The notes below the pieces were generated by a model. That model was not told where the DNA came from, did not search any database, and saw nothing but the letters and a program-made list of their open reading frames with translations. From positions 248,001 through 312,000 of the forward strand of contig NZ_QZCS01000006.1 of NCBI RefSeq assembly GCF_003594915.1: a stretch of 64,000 nucleotides of DNA, read 5' to 3'. Shown in pieces: positions 20,643-29,730 of the stretch. Within the stretch, counting starts at the first letter, position 1, and each line of letters opens with the position of its first letter. The stretch is from Enterobacter chuandaensis. GTDB taxonomy: Bacteria; Pseudomonadota; Gammaproteobacteria; Enterobacterales; Enterobacteriaceae. A program made the translations under genes and the position numbers.

Positions 20643-21155
20643 ATGCATTCAGATGAACAACGCCTGCGTTTTCGCGACGCAATGAGCAGCCTGTCGGCGG
20701 CGGTCAACGTGGTCACCACCGAGGGCGAGTCGGGCCGCTGCGGCATTACCGCTACCGCCGTCTGCTCGGTGACGGACACCCCACCGTCGGTGATGGTCTG
20801 CATCAACGCCAACAGCGCCATGAACCCGGTCTTTCAGGGCAACGGCAAGCTGTGCATCAACGTGCTGAACCACGAGCAGGAGATCATGGCCCGCCACTTC
20901 GCCGGGATGACGGGGATGGCCATGGAGGAGCGCTTTGCCCTCTCCTGCTGGCAGAAAGGCCCGCTGGGGCAGCCGGTGCTGAAAGGCGCGCTGGCGAGCC
21001 TCGAAGGCGAGATTAGCCAGGTACAAACCATCGGCACGCATCTGGTTTATCTTGTCGAAGTGAAAAACATCATTCTGAGCGACGCGGGACACGGCCTGAT
21101 CTACTTCAAACGCCGTTTCCACCCGGTCATGATGGAGCTTGAAGCTACCGTTTAA
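20643..21155 (+). CDS. hpaC: HpaC, flavin reductase of 4-hydroxyphenylacetate 3-monooxygenase
   Basis: HpaC reduces FAD with NADH and passes it to HpaB. The 170-residue protein is of the flavin-reductase-like family, with the pattern RFRDAMSSLSAAVNVVTTEG followed by GITATAVCSVTDTPPSVMVC at the flavin site and a C-terminal LIYFKRRFHPV. A GGGAGG ribosome binding site precedes the ATG. It is the last gene of the hpa cluster. Confidence 0.95.
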   Translation: MHSDEQRLRFRDAMSSLSAAVNVVTTEGESGRCGITATAVCSVTDTPPSVMVCINANSAMNPVFQGNGKLCINVLNHEQEIMARHFAGMTGMAMEERFALSCWQKGPLGQPVLKGALASLEGEISQVQTIGTHLVYLVEVKNIILSDAGHGLIYFKRRFHPVMMELEATV

Positions 21156-21331
21156 CGCCCTCCCGCGCTGGCCTTTTCCGGCCAGCGCCGCTTTCTGCAA
21201 AAACTCCTAAGGTTTCCGCTAAATCACGCCGTTATATAACCATAAGATAAATTTTGTGTGCCTGAATACTGACATCTCTGGTCAGGGCTACCCGCATGAT
21301 TCAGCGCATACCTAATATACAGGAAGACCTT

Positions 21332-22249
21332 ATGGCTAAAACGACGCGGAGCCGCTCGGCTGAACGTCTGGTCGATATTCTCCTTGAGCTACATTTACAC
21401 GGTGTGGTGAACCGCAGTGCGTTAATGGAAAAATTTAAAATTACCGAGCGTACCGTCTACCGGGATTTAAATGCGCTCTCGCCCATTGTTGAACATACCG
21501 GTAATGGGCTATATCGGCTGATCCATTCGGCGCAATCTCCCGGCGGCCCAGGGTTACATCATACTCTGGCTAACTTTCTGAATGCTGACAATTTTTTCCC
21601 TGAAAGAAATACCGAATTTTGGCAAAAGCTGGAAACGCGCGTTGACGAAAACCATATTCTTATCCTCGGTAATGACGCAGAGCACACGGTACAGCGTGAT
21701 ATCCGCCGCCATTTAGCGAAAATTGAAAAATCAATTAAGAACCATAATGTCTGCCAGATTGTTTATAAGGGCAAAACCCGTCTGATTAATCCCTATAAAC
21801 TCATTAACAAAAAAAACATATGGTATTTACAAGCTACCGAAAATAGCCGGTTGAAATCCTTTTCATTGAGTCAGATTAGCTGGTTTGATATTCAAAAAAC
21901 CGTTTTTACCCCAGAAGAAAATGTGCGTGAACTGCTGGAAAAAAGCCTCGACCCGTGGGTGTCAGAAAATACTTTCACAGTGAAAATATTCATCAAAGAT
22001 AATATTTCACATTACTTCCTGCGCCGCGATCTTCTGCCGGAACAGGAGCTGCTGGAGGAGCGGCGCGGCGGCGTCACGCTGCGCTGCCAGGCGGCACACG
22101 AAAATCAGATCCTGCCGCTGCTGTTCTACTGGCTGCCGAACATTCAGATTCTGGAACCGTACTGGCTGAAGGAGAAGCTCATAAAGACGCTGGAAAACTA
22201 CCTGACGATGGAATGCAGCCCAGAAAACCACGTGATCTCAATCACATAA
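21332..22249 (+). CDS. HTH/WYL-domain transcriptional regulator
   Basis: The 305-residue protein has an N-terminal DeoR-like winged helix (residues ~8-60, with MEKFKITERTVYRDLNAL) and a WYL ligand-sensing domain. The latter is recognised by KNIWYLQATENSRLKSFSLSQI in the middle. The C-terminal third resembles the WCX extension. AGGAAG lies seven bases before the ATG at 21332; an in-frame ATG at 21296 is less well placed. It stands alone between hpaC and btsT and has more A and T than its neighbours. Its targets are unknown; either flanking gene is possible. Confidence 0.85.
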   Translation: MAKTTRSRSAERLVDILLELHLHGVVNRSALMEKFKITERTVYRDLNALSPIVEHTGNGLYRLIHSAQSPGGPGLHHTLANFLNADNFFPERNTEFWQKLETRVDENHILILGNDAEHTVQRDIRRHLAKIEKSIKNHNVCQIVYKGKTRLINPYKLINKKNIWYLQATENSRLKSFSLSQISWFDIQKTVFTPEENVRELLEKSLDPWVSENTFTVKIFIKDNISHYFLRRDLLPEQELLEERRGGVTLRCQAAHENQILPLLFYWLPNIQILEPYWLKEKLIKTLENYLTMECSPENHVISIT

Positions 22250-22274
22250 TTTTCACCACCAGCGGCGGGCCTGA

Positions 22275-22323
22275 ACCACTCGCCGCGTCCTTTGACCGCT
22301 CACCCGGCACTTTCAACCACTCA
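22275..22323 (+). promoter_or_regulatory. Three BtsR-type direct repeats upstream of btsT
   Basis: ACCACTCG (22275), ACCGCTCA (22295) and ACCACTCA (22316) lie in the same direction. The second and third match the known BtsR (YehT) motif ACC(G/A)CT(C/T)A with its 13-base spacer. The first differs at the last base and is 12 bases from the second. They lie 118-166 bases before the btsT start. Confidence 0.8.
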
Positions 22324-22440
22324 CTCATTTACCGTCCTTTACACGCGCGCGGATCTGGCACGATCGCTCCAGCATTAATCAATACCTCCTCACAACGAAC
22401 CCTGACCCTTTTTTCTTTACATAAAAAACCAGGTCTTACT

Positions 22441-24594
22441 ATGGATACTAAAAAACTACTTAAGCACGTGCCCTGGGCCTTACTCGGGATCCTCGGCGCT
22501 TTTTGTCTGGCGATTGTCGCATTACGCCGGGGCGAACACGTAAGCGCCCTGTGGATCGTGGTCGCGTCGGTCTCCGTCTATCTTGTGGCTTATCGCTACT
22601 ACAGCTTGTACATCGCGCAGAAGGTCATGAAGCTCGACCCGACGCGCGCCACCCCGGCGGTCATTAACAATGACGGTCTGAACTACGTGCCAACCAACCG
22701 CTACGTGCTGTTTGGTCACCACTTTGCCGCTATCGCCGGTGCTGGCCCGCTGGTTGGCCCGGTACTGGCCGCGCAAATGGGCTACCTGCCAGGTACGCTC
22801 TGGCTGCTGGCGGGCGTGGTGCTGGCGGGTGCGGTGCAGGACTTTATGGTGCTGTTTATCTCCTCGCGCCGTAACGGTTCGTCGCTGGGTGAGATGATCA
22901 AAGAAGAGATGGGCCGCGTGCCGGGCACTATCGCCCTCTTCGGCTGCTTCCTGATCATGATCATCATCCTCGCGGTGCTGGCGCTGATCGTGGTGAAAGC
23001 GCTGGCCGAAAGTCCGTGGGGCGTCTTCACCGTCTGTTCTACCGTACCGATTGCGCTGTTCATGGGCATCTATATGCGCTTCCTGCGCCCTGGCCGCGTG
23101 GGTGAAGTGTCGGTCATCGGTATCGTGCTGCTGGTCGCCTCCATCTACTTCGGCGGCGTGATTGCCCACGATCCGTACTGGGGCCCGGCGCTGACCTTTA
23201 AAGACACCACCATCACCTTCGCGCTGATCGGGTACGCGTTTATCTCTGCCCTGCTGCCGGTGTGGCTGATTCTGGCTCCGCGTGACTACCTGGCGACCTT
23301 CCTGAAAATCGGCGTCATCGTCGGGCTGGCGATCGGGATTGTGATCATCAACCCTGAGCTGAAAATGCCAGCGGTGACCCAGTACATCGACGGCACCGGT
23401 CCGCTGTGGAAAGGCGCCCTGTTCCCGTTCCTGTTTATTACCATCGCCTGCGGTGCCGTGTCTGGCTTCCACGCGCTGATCGCCTCCGGCACCACGCCGA
23501 AGCTGATGGCTAACGAAACCGACGCGCGCTTTATCGGTTACGGCGCAATGCTGATGGAGTCCTTCGTGGCGATCATGGCGCTGGTTGCGGCGTCGATTAT
23601 CGAGCCGGGCCTGTATTTTGCGATGAACACGCCGCCAGCGGGTCTGGGCATCACCATGCCAAACCTGCATGAGATGGGCGGGGAAAATACCGCGCTGATT
23701 CTGGCGCAGCTGAAAGACGCCAGCGCACACGCGGCGGCGACCGTCAGCTCCTGGGGCTTCGTGATCTCGCCTGAGCAGATCATGCAGACCGCGAAAGACA
23801 TCGGCGAACCGTCCGTGCTGAACCGCGCAGGTGGCGCACCGACGCTGGCCGTGGGTATTGCACACGTGTTCCACAAAGTGCTGCCGTGGGCGGACATGGG
23901 CTTCTGGTACCACTTCGGTATTCTGTTTGAAGCGCTGTTCATCCTCACCGCGCTGGATGCCGGTACCCGTGCGGGCCGCTTCATGCTGCAGGACCTGCTC
24001 GGTAACTTCGTGCCGTTCCTGAAGAAAACCGACTCTCTGGTGGCAGGCGTGCTCGGTACGGCTGGCTGCGTGGGCCTGTGGGGCTACCTGCTGTATCAGG
24101 GTGTAGTCGACCCGCTCGGCGGCGTGAAGAGCCTGTGGCCGCTGTTCGGTATCTCTAATCAGATGCTGGCCGCCGTTGCCCTGGTGCTCGGTACCGTCGT
24201 CCTCGTGAAGATGAAACGCACCAAATACATCTGGGTAACCGTCGTTCCTGCGCTGTGGCTGCTGCTCTGCACCACCTGGGCGCTGGGCCTGAAGCTGTTC
24301 AGCACCAACCCGCAGCTTGAAGGCTTCTTCTTCATGGCTAACCAGTACAAAGAGAAGATTGCCGCAGGCGGCGCGGATCTGACCGCGCAGCAGATTGCCA
24401 ACATGAACCATATCGTGGTGAACAACTACACCAACGCGGGTCTGAGCATTCTGTTCCTGGTGGTGGTGTACAGCATTATCTTCTACGGCATCAAAACCTG
24501 GATGAAAGTGCGCAACACCGAAGGCCGTACGGATAAAGAAACCCCGTACGTGCCGGTACCGGAAGGCGGCGTGAAGACCTCTTCACACCACTAA
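22441..24594 (+). CDS. btsT: BtsT (YjiY), pyruvate/H+ symporter of the CstA family
   Basis: BtsT imports pyruvate and is induced by the BtsS/BtsR two-component system. The 717-residue protein has the CstA architecture with about 16-18 membrane helices. It begins MDTKKLLKHVPWALLGILGA and carries FGHHFAAIAGAGPLVGPVLA, the family hallmark. The ATG at 22441 gives the expected length; a longer open frame runs upstream through the BtsR repeats and is not used. yjiX follows after a REP pair. Confidence 0.95.
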   Translation: MDTKKLLKHVPWALLGILGAFCLAIVALRRGEHVSALWIVVASVSVYLVAYRYYSLYIAQKVMKLDPTRATPAVINNDGLNYVPTNRYVLFGHHFAAIAGAGPLVGPVLAAQMGYLPGTLWLLAGVVLAGAVQDFMVLFISSRRNGSSLGEMIKEEMGRVPGTIALFGCFLIMIIILAVLALIVVKALAESPWGVFTVCSTVPIALFMGIYMRFLRPGRVGEVSVIGIVLLVASIYFGGVIAHDPYWGPALTFKDTTITFALIGYAFISALLPVWLILAPRDYLATFLKIGVIVGLAIGIVIINPELKMPAVTQYIDGTGPLWKGALFPFLFITIACGAVSGFHALIASGTTPKLMANETDARFIGYGAMLMESFVAIMALVAASIIEPGLYFAMNTPPAGLGITMPNLHEMGGENTALILAQLKDASAHAAATVSSWGFVISPEQIMQTAKDIGEPSVLNRAGGAPTLAVGIAHVFHKVLPWADMGFWYHFGILFEALFILTALDAGTRAGRFMLQDLLGNFVPFLKKTDSLVAGVLGTAGCVGLWGYLLYQGVVDPLGGVKSLWPLFGISNQMLAAVALVLGTVVLVKMKRTKYIWVTVVPALWLLLCTTWALGLKLFSTNPQLEGFFFMANQYKEKIAAGGADLTAQQIANMNHIVVNNYTNAGLSILFLVVVYSIIFYGIKTWMKVRNTEGRTDKETPYVPVPEGGVKTSSHH

Positions 24595-24600
24595 AACAAT

Positions 24601-24670
24601 GGCGGGTGGCGCTGCGCTGACCCGCCCTACAACGGTACTGTAGGCCCGGATCGCTGTGCGCTACCGGGCT
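24601..24670. repeat. REP pair between btsT and yjiX, with terminator-like end
   Basis: One REP unit (GGCGGGTGGCGCTGCGCTGA through CCCGCC) is followed by an inverted, degenerate unit ending GCTACCGGGCTTTTTC. The second half is a hairpin followed by a T run and could attenuate transcription between btsT and yjiX. Confidence 0.75.
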
Positions 24671-24690
24671 TTTTCTTATCAGGACACGTT

Positions 24691-24894
24691 ATGTTTGGTA
24701 ATTTAGGCGAAGCAAAAAAATACCTCGGTCAGGCGGCGAAAATGCTGATTGGCATTCCGGACTATGACAACTACGTTGAGCATATGAAAACCAACCATCC
24801 GGATAAGCCGTACATGACCTACACTGAATTCTTCCGCGAGCGGCAGGAAGCGCGCTACGGCGGAAGTGGAGAAGGCGGCGTCCGCTGCTGCTAA
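24691..24894 (+). CDS. yjiX: YjiX, small YbdD/YjiX-family protein
   Basis: This 67-residue cytoplasmic protein begins [21 protein letters not shown] and contains [20 protein letters not shown], the hallmark of the YbdD/YjiX family (DUF466). Members are encoded next to CstA-type transporters; YbdD is the homologue next to cstA. The end is cysteine-terminated (GVRCC). Its role is probably to assist BtsT. yjiA follows after ten bases. Confidence 0.93.
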   Translation: MFGNLGEAKKYLGQAAKMLIGIPDYDNYVEHMKTNHPDKPYMTYTEFFRERQEARYGGSGEGGVRCC

Positions 24895-24904
24895 AGGAGA
24901 AACC

Positions 24905-25858
24905 ATGACCCCGATTGCCGTTACCCTGCTGACCGGTTTCCTCGGCGCTGGTAAAACAACCCTGCTGCGCCACATCCTGAATGAACAGCACGGCTTCAAA
25001 ATCGCCGTCATCGAAAACGAATTTGGCGAAGTCTCCGTTGACGATCAATTAATCGGCGACCGCGCCACGCAGATCAAAACCCTGACCAACGGCTGCATCT
25101 GCTGCACCCGCTCTAACGAATTAGAAGACGCCCTGCTGGACCTGCTCGACAGCCACGACCGCGGTGACATCGACTTCGACCGCCTGGTGATCGAGTGCAC
25201 CGGCATGGCCGACCCCGGCCCGATTATTCAGACCTTTTTCTCTCACGCGATCCTCTGCCAACGCTACCTGCTGGACGGCGTGATTGCCCTGGTCGACGCG
25301 GTCCACGCCGACGAGCAAATGAACCAGTTCACCATCGCCCAGTCCCAGGTAGGCTACGCCGACCGCATCCTGCTGACCAAAACCGACGTGGCGGGCGGAA
25401 GCGAAAAACTGCGCGAGCGCCTGACGCGCATCAACTCCCGCGCGCCGATTTACACGGTGACGCATGGCGACATAGATCTGTCCCAGCTATTTAACACCAA
25501 CGGCTTTATGCTGGAGGAGAACGTCACCACGAAACCGCTCTTCCACTTTATGGGAGACAAGCAAAACGACGTGGCGTCGATTGTGGTGGAGCTGGACTAC
25601 CCGGTGGACATCAGCGAAGTTTCGCGCGTGATGGAAAACCTGCTGCTGTCGTTTGCCGACAAGCTGCTGCGCTACAAAGGAATGCTGTGGATCGACGGTG
25701 AGCCAAACCGCCTGCTGTTCCAGGGCGTGCAGCGCCTGTACAGCGCCGACTGGGACAGACCGTGGGGCGATGAAGCGCCGCACAGCGTGATGGTGTTTAT
25801 TGGTATCCAGCTGCCGGAAGAAGAAATCCGGGCAGCGTTCGTGGGTCTGAAAAAATAA
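24905..25858 (+). CDS. yjiA: YjiA, CobW/P47K-family GTPase
   Basis: YjiA is a metal-binding GTPase of the COG0523 family. The 317-residue protein has the P-loop GFLGAGKTT (residues 11-19), the metal-binding CxCC motif GCICC (Cys64, 66, 67) and the guanine-specificity region LLTKTDV. I start at the ATG at 24905, after AAAGGAG, which gives the E. coli length. It forms the end of the btsT-yjiX-yjiA group. In E. coli K-12 the mrr/hsd/mcr restriction genes lie beside yjiA. Confidence 0.95.
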   Translation: MTPIAVTLLTGFLGAGKTTLLRHILNEQHGFKIAVIENEFGEVSVDDQLIGDRATQIKTLTNGCICCTRSNELEDALLDLLDSHDRGDIDFDRLVIECTGMADPGPIIQTFFSHAILCQRYLLDGVIALVDAVHADEQMNQFTIAQSQVGYADRILLTKTDVAGGSEKLRERLTRINSRAPIYTVTHGDIDLSQLFNTNGFMLEENVTTKPLFHFMGDKQNDVASIVVELDYPVDISEVSRVMENLLLSFADKLLRYKGMLWIDGEPNRLLFQGVQRLYSADWDRPWGDEAPHSVMVFIGIQLPEEEIRAAFVGLKK

Positions 25859-25864
25859 ACAATT

Positions 25865-25890
25865 GCTCCCTTATAATCCTGTAAGGGAGC
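25865..25890. terminator. Hairpin after yjiA
   Basis: A perfect nine-base stem GCTCCCTTA/TAAGGGAGC with an eight-base loop lies seven bases after the yjiA stop. The T run after it is poor (GCGTTCCCC), so it may act as a weak terminator or as a message-stabilising end. The sequence from here to 26042 becomes AT-rich and shows no gene. Confidence 0.55.
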
Positions 25891-26042
25891 GCGTTCCCCT
25901 AAAGCAAATTCCGCGCTTCACTCTTTCAGTTTGCAATATTGTCTGTTAATGTCCTTAACAATAATGAAATCCTGCTTAGATTAATATTCACGACAATATT
26001 AATTGCGCAGAGTTATTCTATTCATGAATTGGTAGGCATCAC

Positions 26043-27890
26043 ATGGCACTCATTATTCCCACAATCAGCAGCTGTAGCGAGAAAATCACGGCTGGAGAAA
26101 AAAGGCTGGCAAGAATCCTGGAAGGAGGCCTCAGCGAACAGTGTACCTGCTGGTATGACACCCGAATGGGCGATAATCAAGAGCATCCTGACTTTGTGAT
26201 TCTCGCCCCCGAAAAAGGTTTGCTGTTTATAGAAGTCAAAGACTGGTTTATCACAAAAATAAAGTCGGCCAACAAAACGCATATTCACTATGAAACAAAA
26301 AACGGCGTTGAGCCGTTGAAAAACCCACTCGAACAAGTTCGACAATATACCTTTAACACCATTGACAGTCTGAAAAACGATCCTCTGCTTCGTCAACAAC
26401 AAGGGGATTATGAAGGCAGCTTTATTATGCCGTATGGATACGGTGTTTATTTGAGCAACATCACCCGGGCACAGCTGGAAAAGGGTTTTACTCCCGAAGC
26501 GTTAGAAGAAATACTGCCCGCCAGCCAGGTGATTTGCAAAGATGAGCTGACCGAGTTTATGACCCGAGAACAAATCTCCGCCCGGCTCGAATCCCTCCTC
26601 AAACATCGCTTTATTCATCACACAACACCACAGCAACTCGACCGCATCCGATGGCATCTTTATCCCGATGTCCGCATTAACCCATCGGTCACGCGGGTTG
26701 ACCTGGATAATTTTACGTTTCACACCCCTGATGTGGTATGCATGATGGACAGGAACCAGGAACAACTCGCCAGAAGTATGGGGACGGGACACCGGGTCAT
26801 TCATGGTGTGGCAGGATCAGGCAAAACGCTCATTTTGTATCACCGCTGCATCGAGCTCGCCAACAATATAGAAAACACCAAACCGATACTGGTGATTTGC
26901 TACAACATTACGCTGGCCAAAAAGCTCAAAGCGCAGCTCGAACAGCACAGCCTGAGGCTTCCTGTCGAGGTTATCCATTTTCACGCCTGGTGTTATCAAC
27001 AATTAAACGCGCATCGACGTCTTCCCCCCAGGAACAAAAACTTTATTGAGCTGATGGAAAATGCGCTGACGGTGGCATTTGAAGAGGGCATTATCAAACC
27101 GGAACAATACAGTGCCGTTTTGATAGATGAAGGACATGATTTTAAGCCGGAATGGCTAAGAATCCTCGCTAAGATGCCGGACGATAAAGATAGCTCCCTG
27201 CTTTTCCTCTACGATGACGCTCAGTCAATTTATCAGAAAAAGAAAGCTCTCGATTTTACCCTTTCCAGCGTCGATATAAAGGCGCAGGGCCGCACCACTA
27301 TTCTGGATACCAATTATCGCAACACCCGGCAAATACTCCATTTTGCCAGCAGTATTGCTTTTAATTATCTCAATAATCACATTGAAGATTCCCTCAAATA
27401 CCAGCTGCCCGCCGCAGGTGGACTGTCCGGAAACTATCCGGCGCTGGCAAGCTTTGATAATCAGGACGAGGAGATTACACGTGTTCTGGATTGGGTCACT
27501 GAGCAGCGACAACAGGGGGTTGCCTGGTCGGAAATCGCTATACTCTGCCCCTCAACTTACAGCATTTCGGGTATGCTCGGACCAAGGCTCGAAGCCCGCA
27601 AGATCCCCTACCAGATGATTGTCTCCAGCGATGATAAAAAACACTGGTCACCACAGAATGATTTCCTCTGCGTCATGCCGCTGCCAAGCAGTAAGGGTCT
27701 TGAATTTCAATCGGTCGCCATTATGGATGCCGCAAAGGAAAGGGATGAAGAAGATTTGAGCGACGATATTAAGCGACTGTATGTCGGATTTACCCGCGCG
27801 CGCCAGAATCTTCTGGTGACCATGCACGGAACCGGAAGTCTGCGCGATCATCTGGTCGAGACCTGGGAAAAGAGCGTTAAGACGGTCTAG
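26043..27890 (+). CDS. NERD nuclease-UvrD-like helicase fusion, candidate defence protein
   Basis: The 615-residue protein joins a nuclease-related (NERD) domain to a superfamily 1 helicase. The NERD part (residues ~10-130) shows PDFVIL (Asp50) and FIEVKDW (Glu64, Lys66), a PD-(D/E)xK arrangement. The helicase shows Walker A GVAGSGKT at 255-262, motif II IDEGHD near 361-366, and the late motifs SSKGLEFQSVAI and RLYVGFTRAR. It stands alone after yjiA, in AT-richer DNA, at the site where E. coli K-12 carries restriction genes. I infer a role in DNA restriction or repair; no experimental function is known to me. Confidence 0.85.
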   Translation: MALIIPTISSCSEKITAGEKRLARILEGGLSEQCTCWYDTRMGDNQEHPDFVILAPEKGLLFIEVKDWFITKIKSANKTHIHYETKNGVEPLKNPLEQVRQYTFNTIDSLKNDPLLRQQQGDYEGSFIMPYGYGVYLSNITRAQLEKGFTPEALEEILPASQVICKDELTEFMTREQISARLESLLKHRFIHHTTPQQLDRIRWHLYPDVRINPSVTRVDLDNFTFHTPDVVCMMDRNQEQLARSMGTGHRVIHGVAGSGKTLILYHRCIELANNIENTKPILVICYNITLAKKLKAQLEQHSLRLPVEVIHFHAWCYQQLNAHRRLPPRNKNFIELMENALTVAFEEGIIKPEQYSAVLIDEGHDFKPEWLRILAKMPDDKDSSLLFLYDDAQSIYQKKKALDFTLSSVDIKAQGRTTILDTNYRNTRQILHFASSIAFNYLNNHIEDSLKYQLPAAGGLSGNYPALASFDNQDEEITRVLDWVTEQRQQGVAWSEIAILCPSTYSISGMLGPRLEARKIPYQMIVSSDDKKHWSPQNDFLCVMPLPSSKGLEFQSVAIMDAAKERDEEDLSDDIKRLYVGFTRARQNLLVTMHGTGSLRDHLVETWEKSVKTV

Positions 27891-27913
27891 CTGCCCAGTA
27901 AGCAGCGGACATC

Positions 27914-27936
27914 CCCTCTCCCCTTTGGGGAGAGGG
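27914..27936. terminator. Strong hairpin between converging genes
   Basis: Ten-base arms CCCTCTCCCC and GGGGAGAGGG with a TTT loop are followed by TTAGGGTGAGGGG, a repeat family common between genes in enterobacteria. It lies between the helicase gene and the phytase-like gene, which converge, and may end both transcripts. Confidence 0.7.
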
Positions 27937-27961
27937 TTAGGGTGAGGGGTAAGCCCTGGTA

Positions 27962-29320
27962 TTATTTCACCGCCTCCGGCAGCGTCACAATCCACAGCTC
28001 GCTGTCCGACTCCGGCTTCTTCAGCGGCTTCACGCTGAGCGTGGTTTCCACCGGTTTATCATCCAGCGTCAGCGTGCCCTCCGCGTTCACCCGATAATCC
28101 TTGAGCTTTTTGCCCTCGACCGGGTGCTGCATCGCCACCTTCACGCCAAAGTCGTTATCGTTCGCCACCGCAAGCGTTTTGCTGTCGATTAGCGCCAGCC
28201 CTTCAGCCTTCTCCTGCTGCCAGCCCAGCGCGCGCAGATCGACAACCTGCGTTTTTGCAGCAAGGTCAATGCCGCGCTGCGCCAGGGTTTTCTCATCATC
28301 AAACTCCGGGTACTCGCCCGGCTTGTCGAAGGCGGTCAGGTCACTCGCCTTGCTGAGATCCACCTTGTAGATGAGGTTACGCATCGCGTCGTTTTTATCC
28401 TCACCCTGCTCAATTAGCAGGATGTGCTGGTCATCCAGCGCCACGATGTCGCCGATTTTGGCATCGCTGTTTTTATCGTAAGCCGCGCTGTCGATGGGGT
28501 AGCCGTACATGGCCGTTTTCCCGGTTGCCGGGTCGAAGCTCACCAGACGCGTAAACAGCGCCTGCTTTTTGCTCTTGCCGTCGATATCCAGCGTGCTTTG
28601 CACGGCGGCGATAATCCGCCCGTCCGGCATCCGGGTCAGGCCTTCAAAGCCCCGGTTCGGCTGGCGCCATTTGATAATGTTTGGCAGACCGCCCGCGATG
28701 GATTTTTCCCCTTCTGCCGCCTGCGGCCCGTGGATCGCCAGAATTTTCCCTTTGCTGTCGACGTTAATCAGGAACGGGCCATACTCGTCGCACAGCCAGT
28801 AGCCGCCTTTGCCGTCCGGGGTGATGCCTTCCGTGTCCAGCCCGCGGTTGTCACCTTTCAGGATCTTAAGGGTATCGCTGAACGCCACCTCATTGGTGGA
28901 GCCAATCACGCCGCTTTGCAGCGGCAGGCCGTTAATCTCGCCTTTATCATCATGCAACGGACGGGCGTCGACAGCCTCAGCTTTGCCGTTCTGGACGCGG
29001 ATGGTCATCAGCAGCGGCGCGAAATCCGGCGTGACAAAAATTTTGGCTTCGTTTTTACCCATTTTTGGCGCATCTGCGTTTGGACCGCGATCGGTCACGG
29101 TTGCAAAGATCAGGGCATCGCCCTGCTTGCCCGTAAACAGCAGCCCGGAGCCAATCCCTACCGGGAGACCATTCGGAAACGCGCTGGCAAACGCGCCGCT
29201 GTATTTCACGTGTGAGCCGTCGGGGAAGCTGACGACATAGCGCTCAGCGGTGGGCTGCGCCGCCAGGCCAGAGAAAGAGAGCGCACAACCGATAAGCACA
29301 GGAATGATTTTTCTTTTCAT
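27962..29320 (-). CDS. Periplasmic esterase-like/phytase-like beta-propeller protein
   Basis: The 452-residue protein has a signal peptide (MKRKIIPVLIGCALSFSGLAAQ) and the domain described as 'esterase-like activity of phytase'. Conserved pieces include DRGPNAD near residue 75, GLDTEGITPDGKGGYWLCDEYG around 155-175 and NRGFEGLTRMPDGRI. It probably acts on phosphate or ester substrates in the periplasm, but members are poorly characterised. It is a single-gene unit, divergent from yfaZ. Confidence 0.85.
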   Translation of the reverse strand: MKRKIIPVLIGCALSFSGLAAQPTAERYVVSFPDGSHVKYSGAFASAFPNGLPVGIGSGLLFTGKQGDALIFATVTDRGPNADAPKMGKNEAKIFVTPDFAPLLMTIRVQNGKAEAVDARPLHDDKGEINGLPLQSGVIGSTNEVAFSDTLKILKGDNRGLDTEGITPDGKGGYWLCDEYGPFLINVDSKGKILAIHGPQAAEGEKSIAGGLPNIIKWRQPNRGFEGLTRMPDGRIIAAVQSTLDIDGKSKKQALFTRLVSFDPATGKTAMYGYPIDSAAYDKNSDAKIGDIVALDDQHILLIEQGEDKNDAMRNLIYKVDLSKASDLTAFDKPGEYPEFDDEKTLAQRGIDLAAKTQVVDLRALGWQQEKAEGLALIDSKTLAVANDNDFGVKVAMQHPVEGKKLKDYRVNAEGTLTLDDKPVETTLSVKPLKKPESDSELWIVTLPEAVK

Positions 29321-29730
29321 ATTGTTAGCATCCAGAAAGTGAAGCCCACAACGTAATGAACAAACGTGTCAGAAAAATGACATGGAAAGGAAACGCGGCC
29401 TGGCATCTGAGCGAATATTGACCACAAATATGTAAAAATTTGTTTTTTTATGTGATTTTAGAAATGGAATTGGAAATTATTAGAAAAATAATTAATGCAT
29501 GTCAAATCACTTTCCCCGGCTCGTTCAGATTTCGTTTAGTCAAAAAAGTAAACTGTTCCTCAACGCCTGAAATTTGCGCATTGACACCCCCACAACCCAA
29601 CTTCAGCGTTACAAATAAAAATAAAAAAATTAACAATTACAGCATGAAAAGTCGATTTGCATCACATTTGCAGTCATAAACATCGCTTGTTAAGGTGCCC
29701 TCAGATTAATTTGATGACGAGGCATGAAAC
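29321..29730. other. AT-rich divergent intergenic region
   Basis: This 410-base gap separates the phytase-like gene (leftward) from yfaZ (rightward). It is strongly AT-rich between about 29420 and 29680, with A and T runs that suggest H-NS binding or curvature. No gene is supported: short open frames here lack a ribosome binding site and normal codon use. Promoters for both flanking genes must lie here, but I cannot place them. Confidence 0.5.

Noticed and set aside
22522-24411. 629-codon open frame antisense to btsT
   Set aside because: It is a mirror of the GC-rich coding strand, rich in His, Arg and Gln, with no recognisable domain and no ribosome binding site; btsT is certain.
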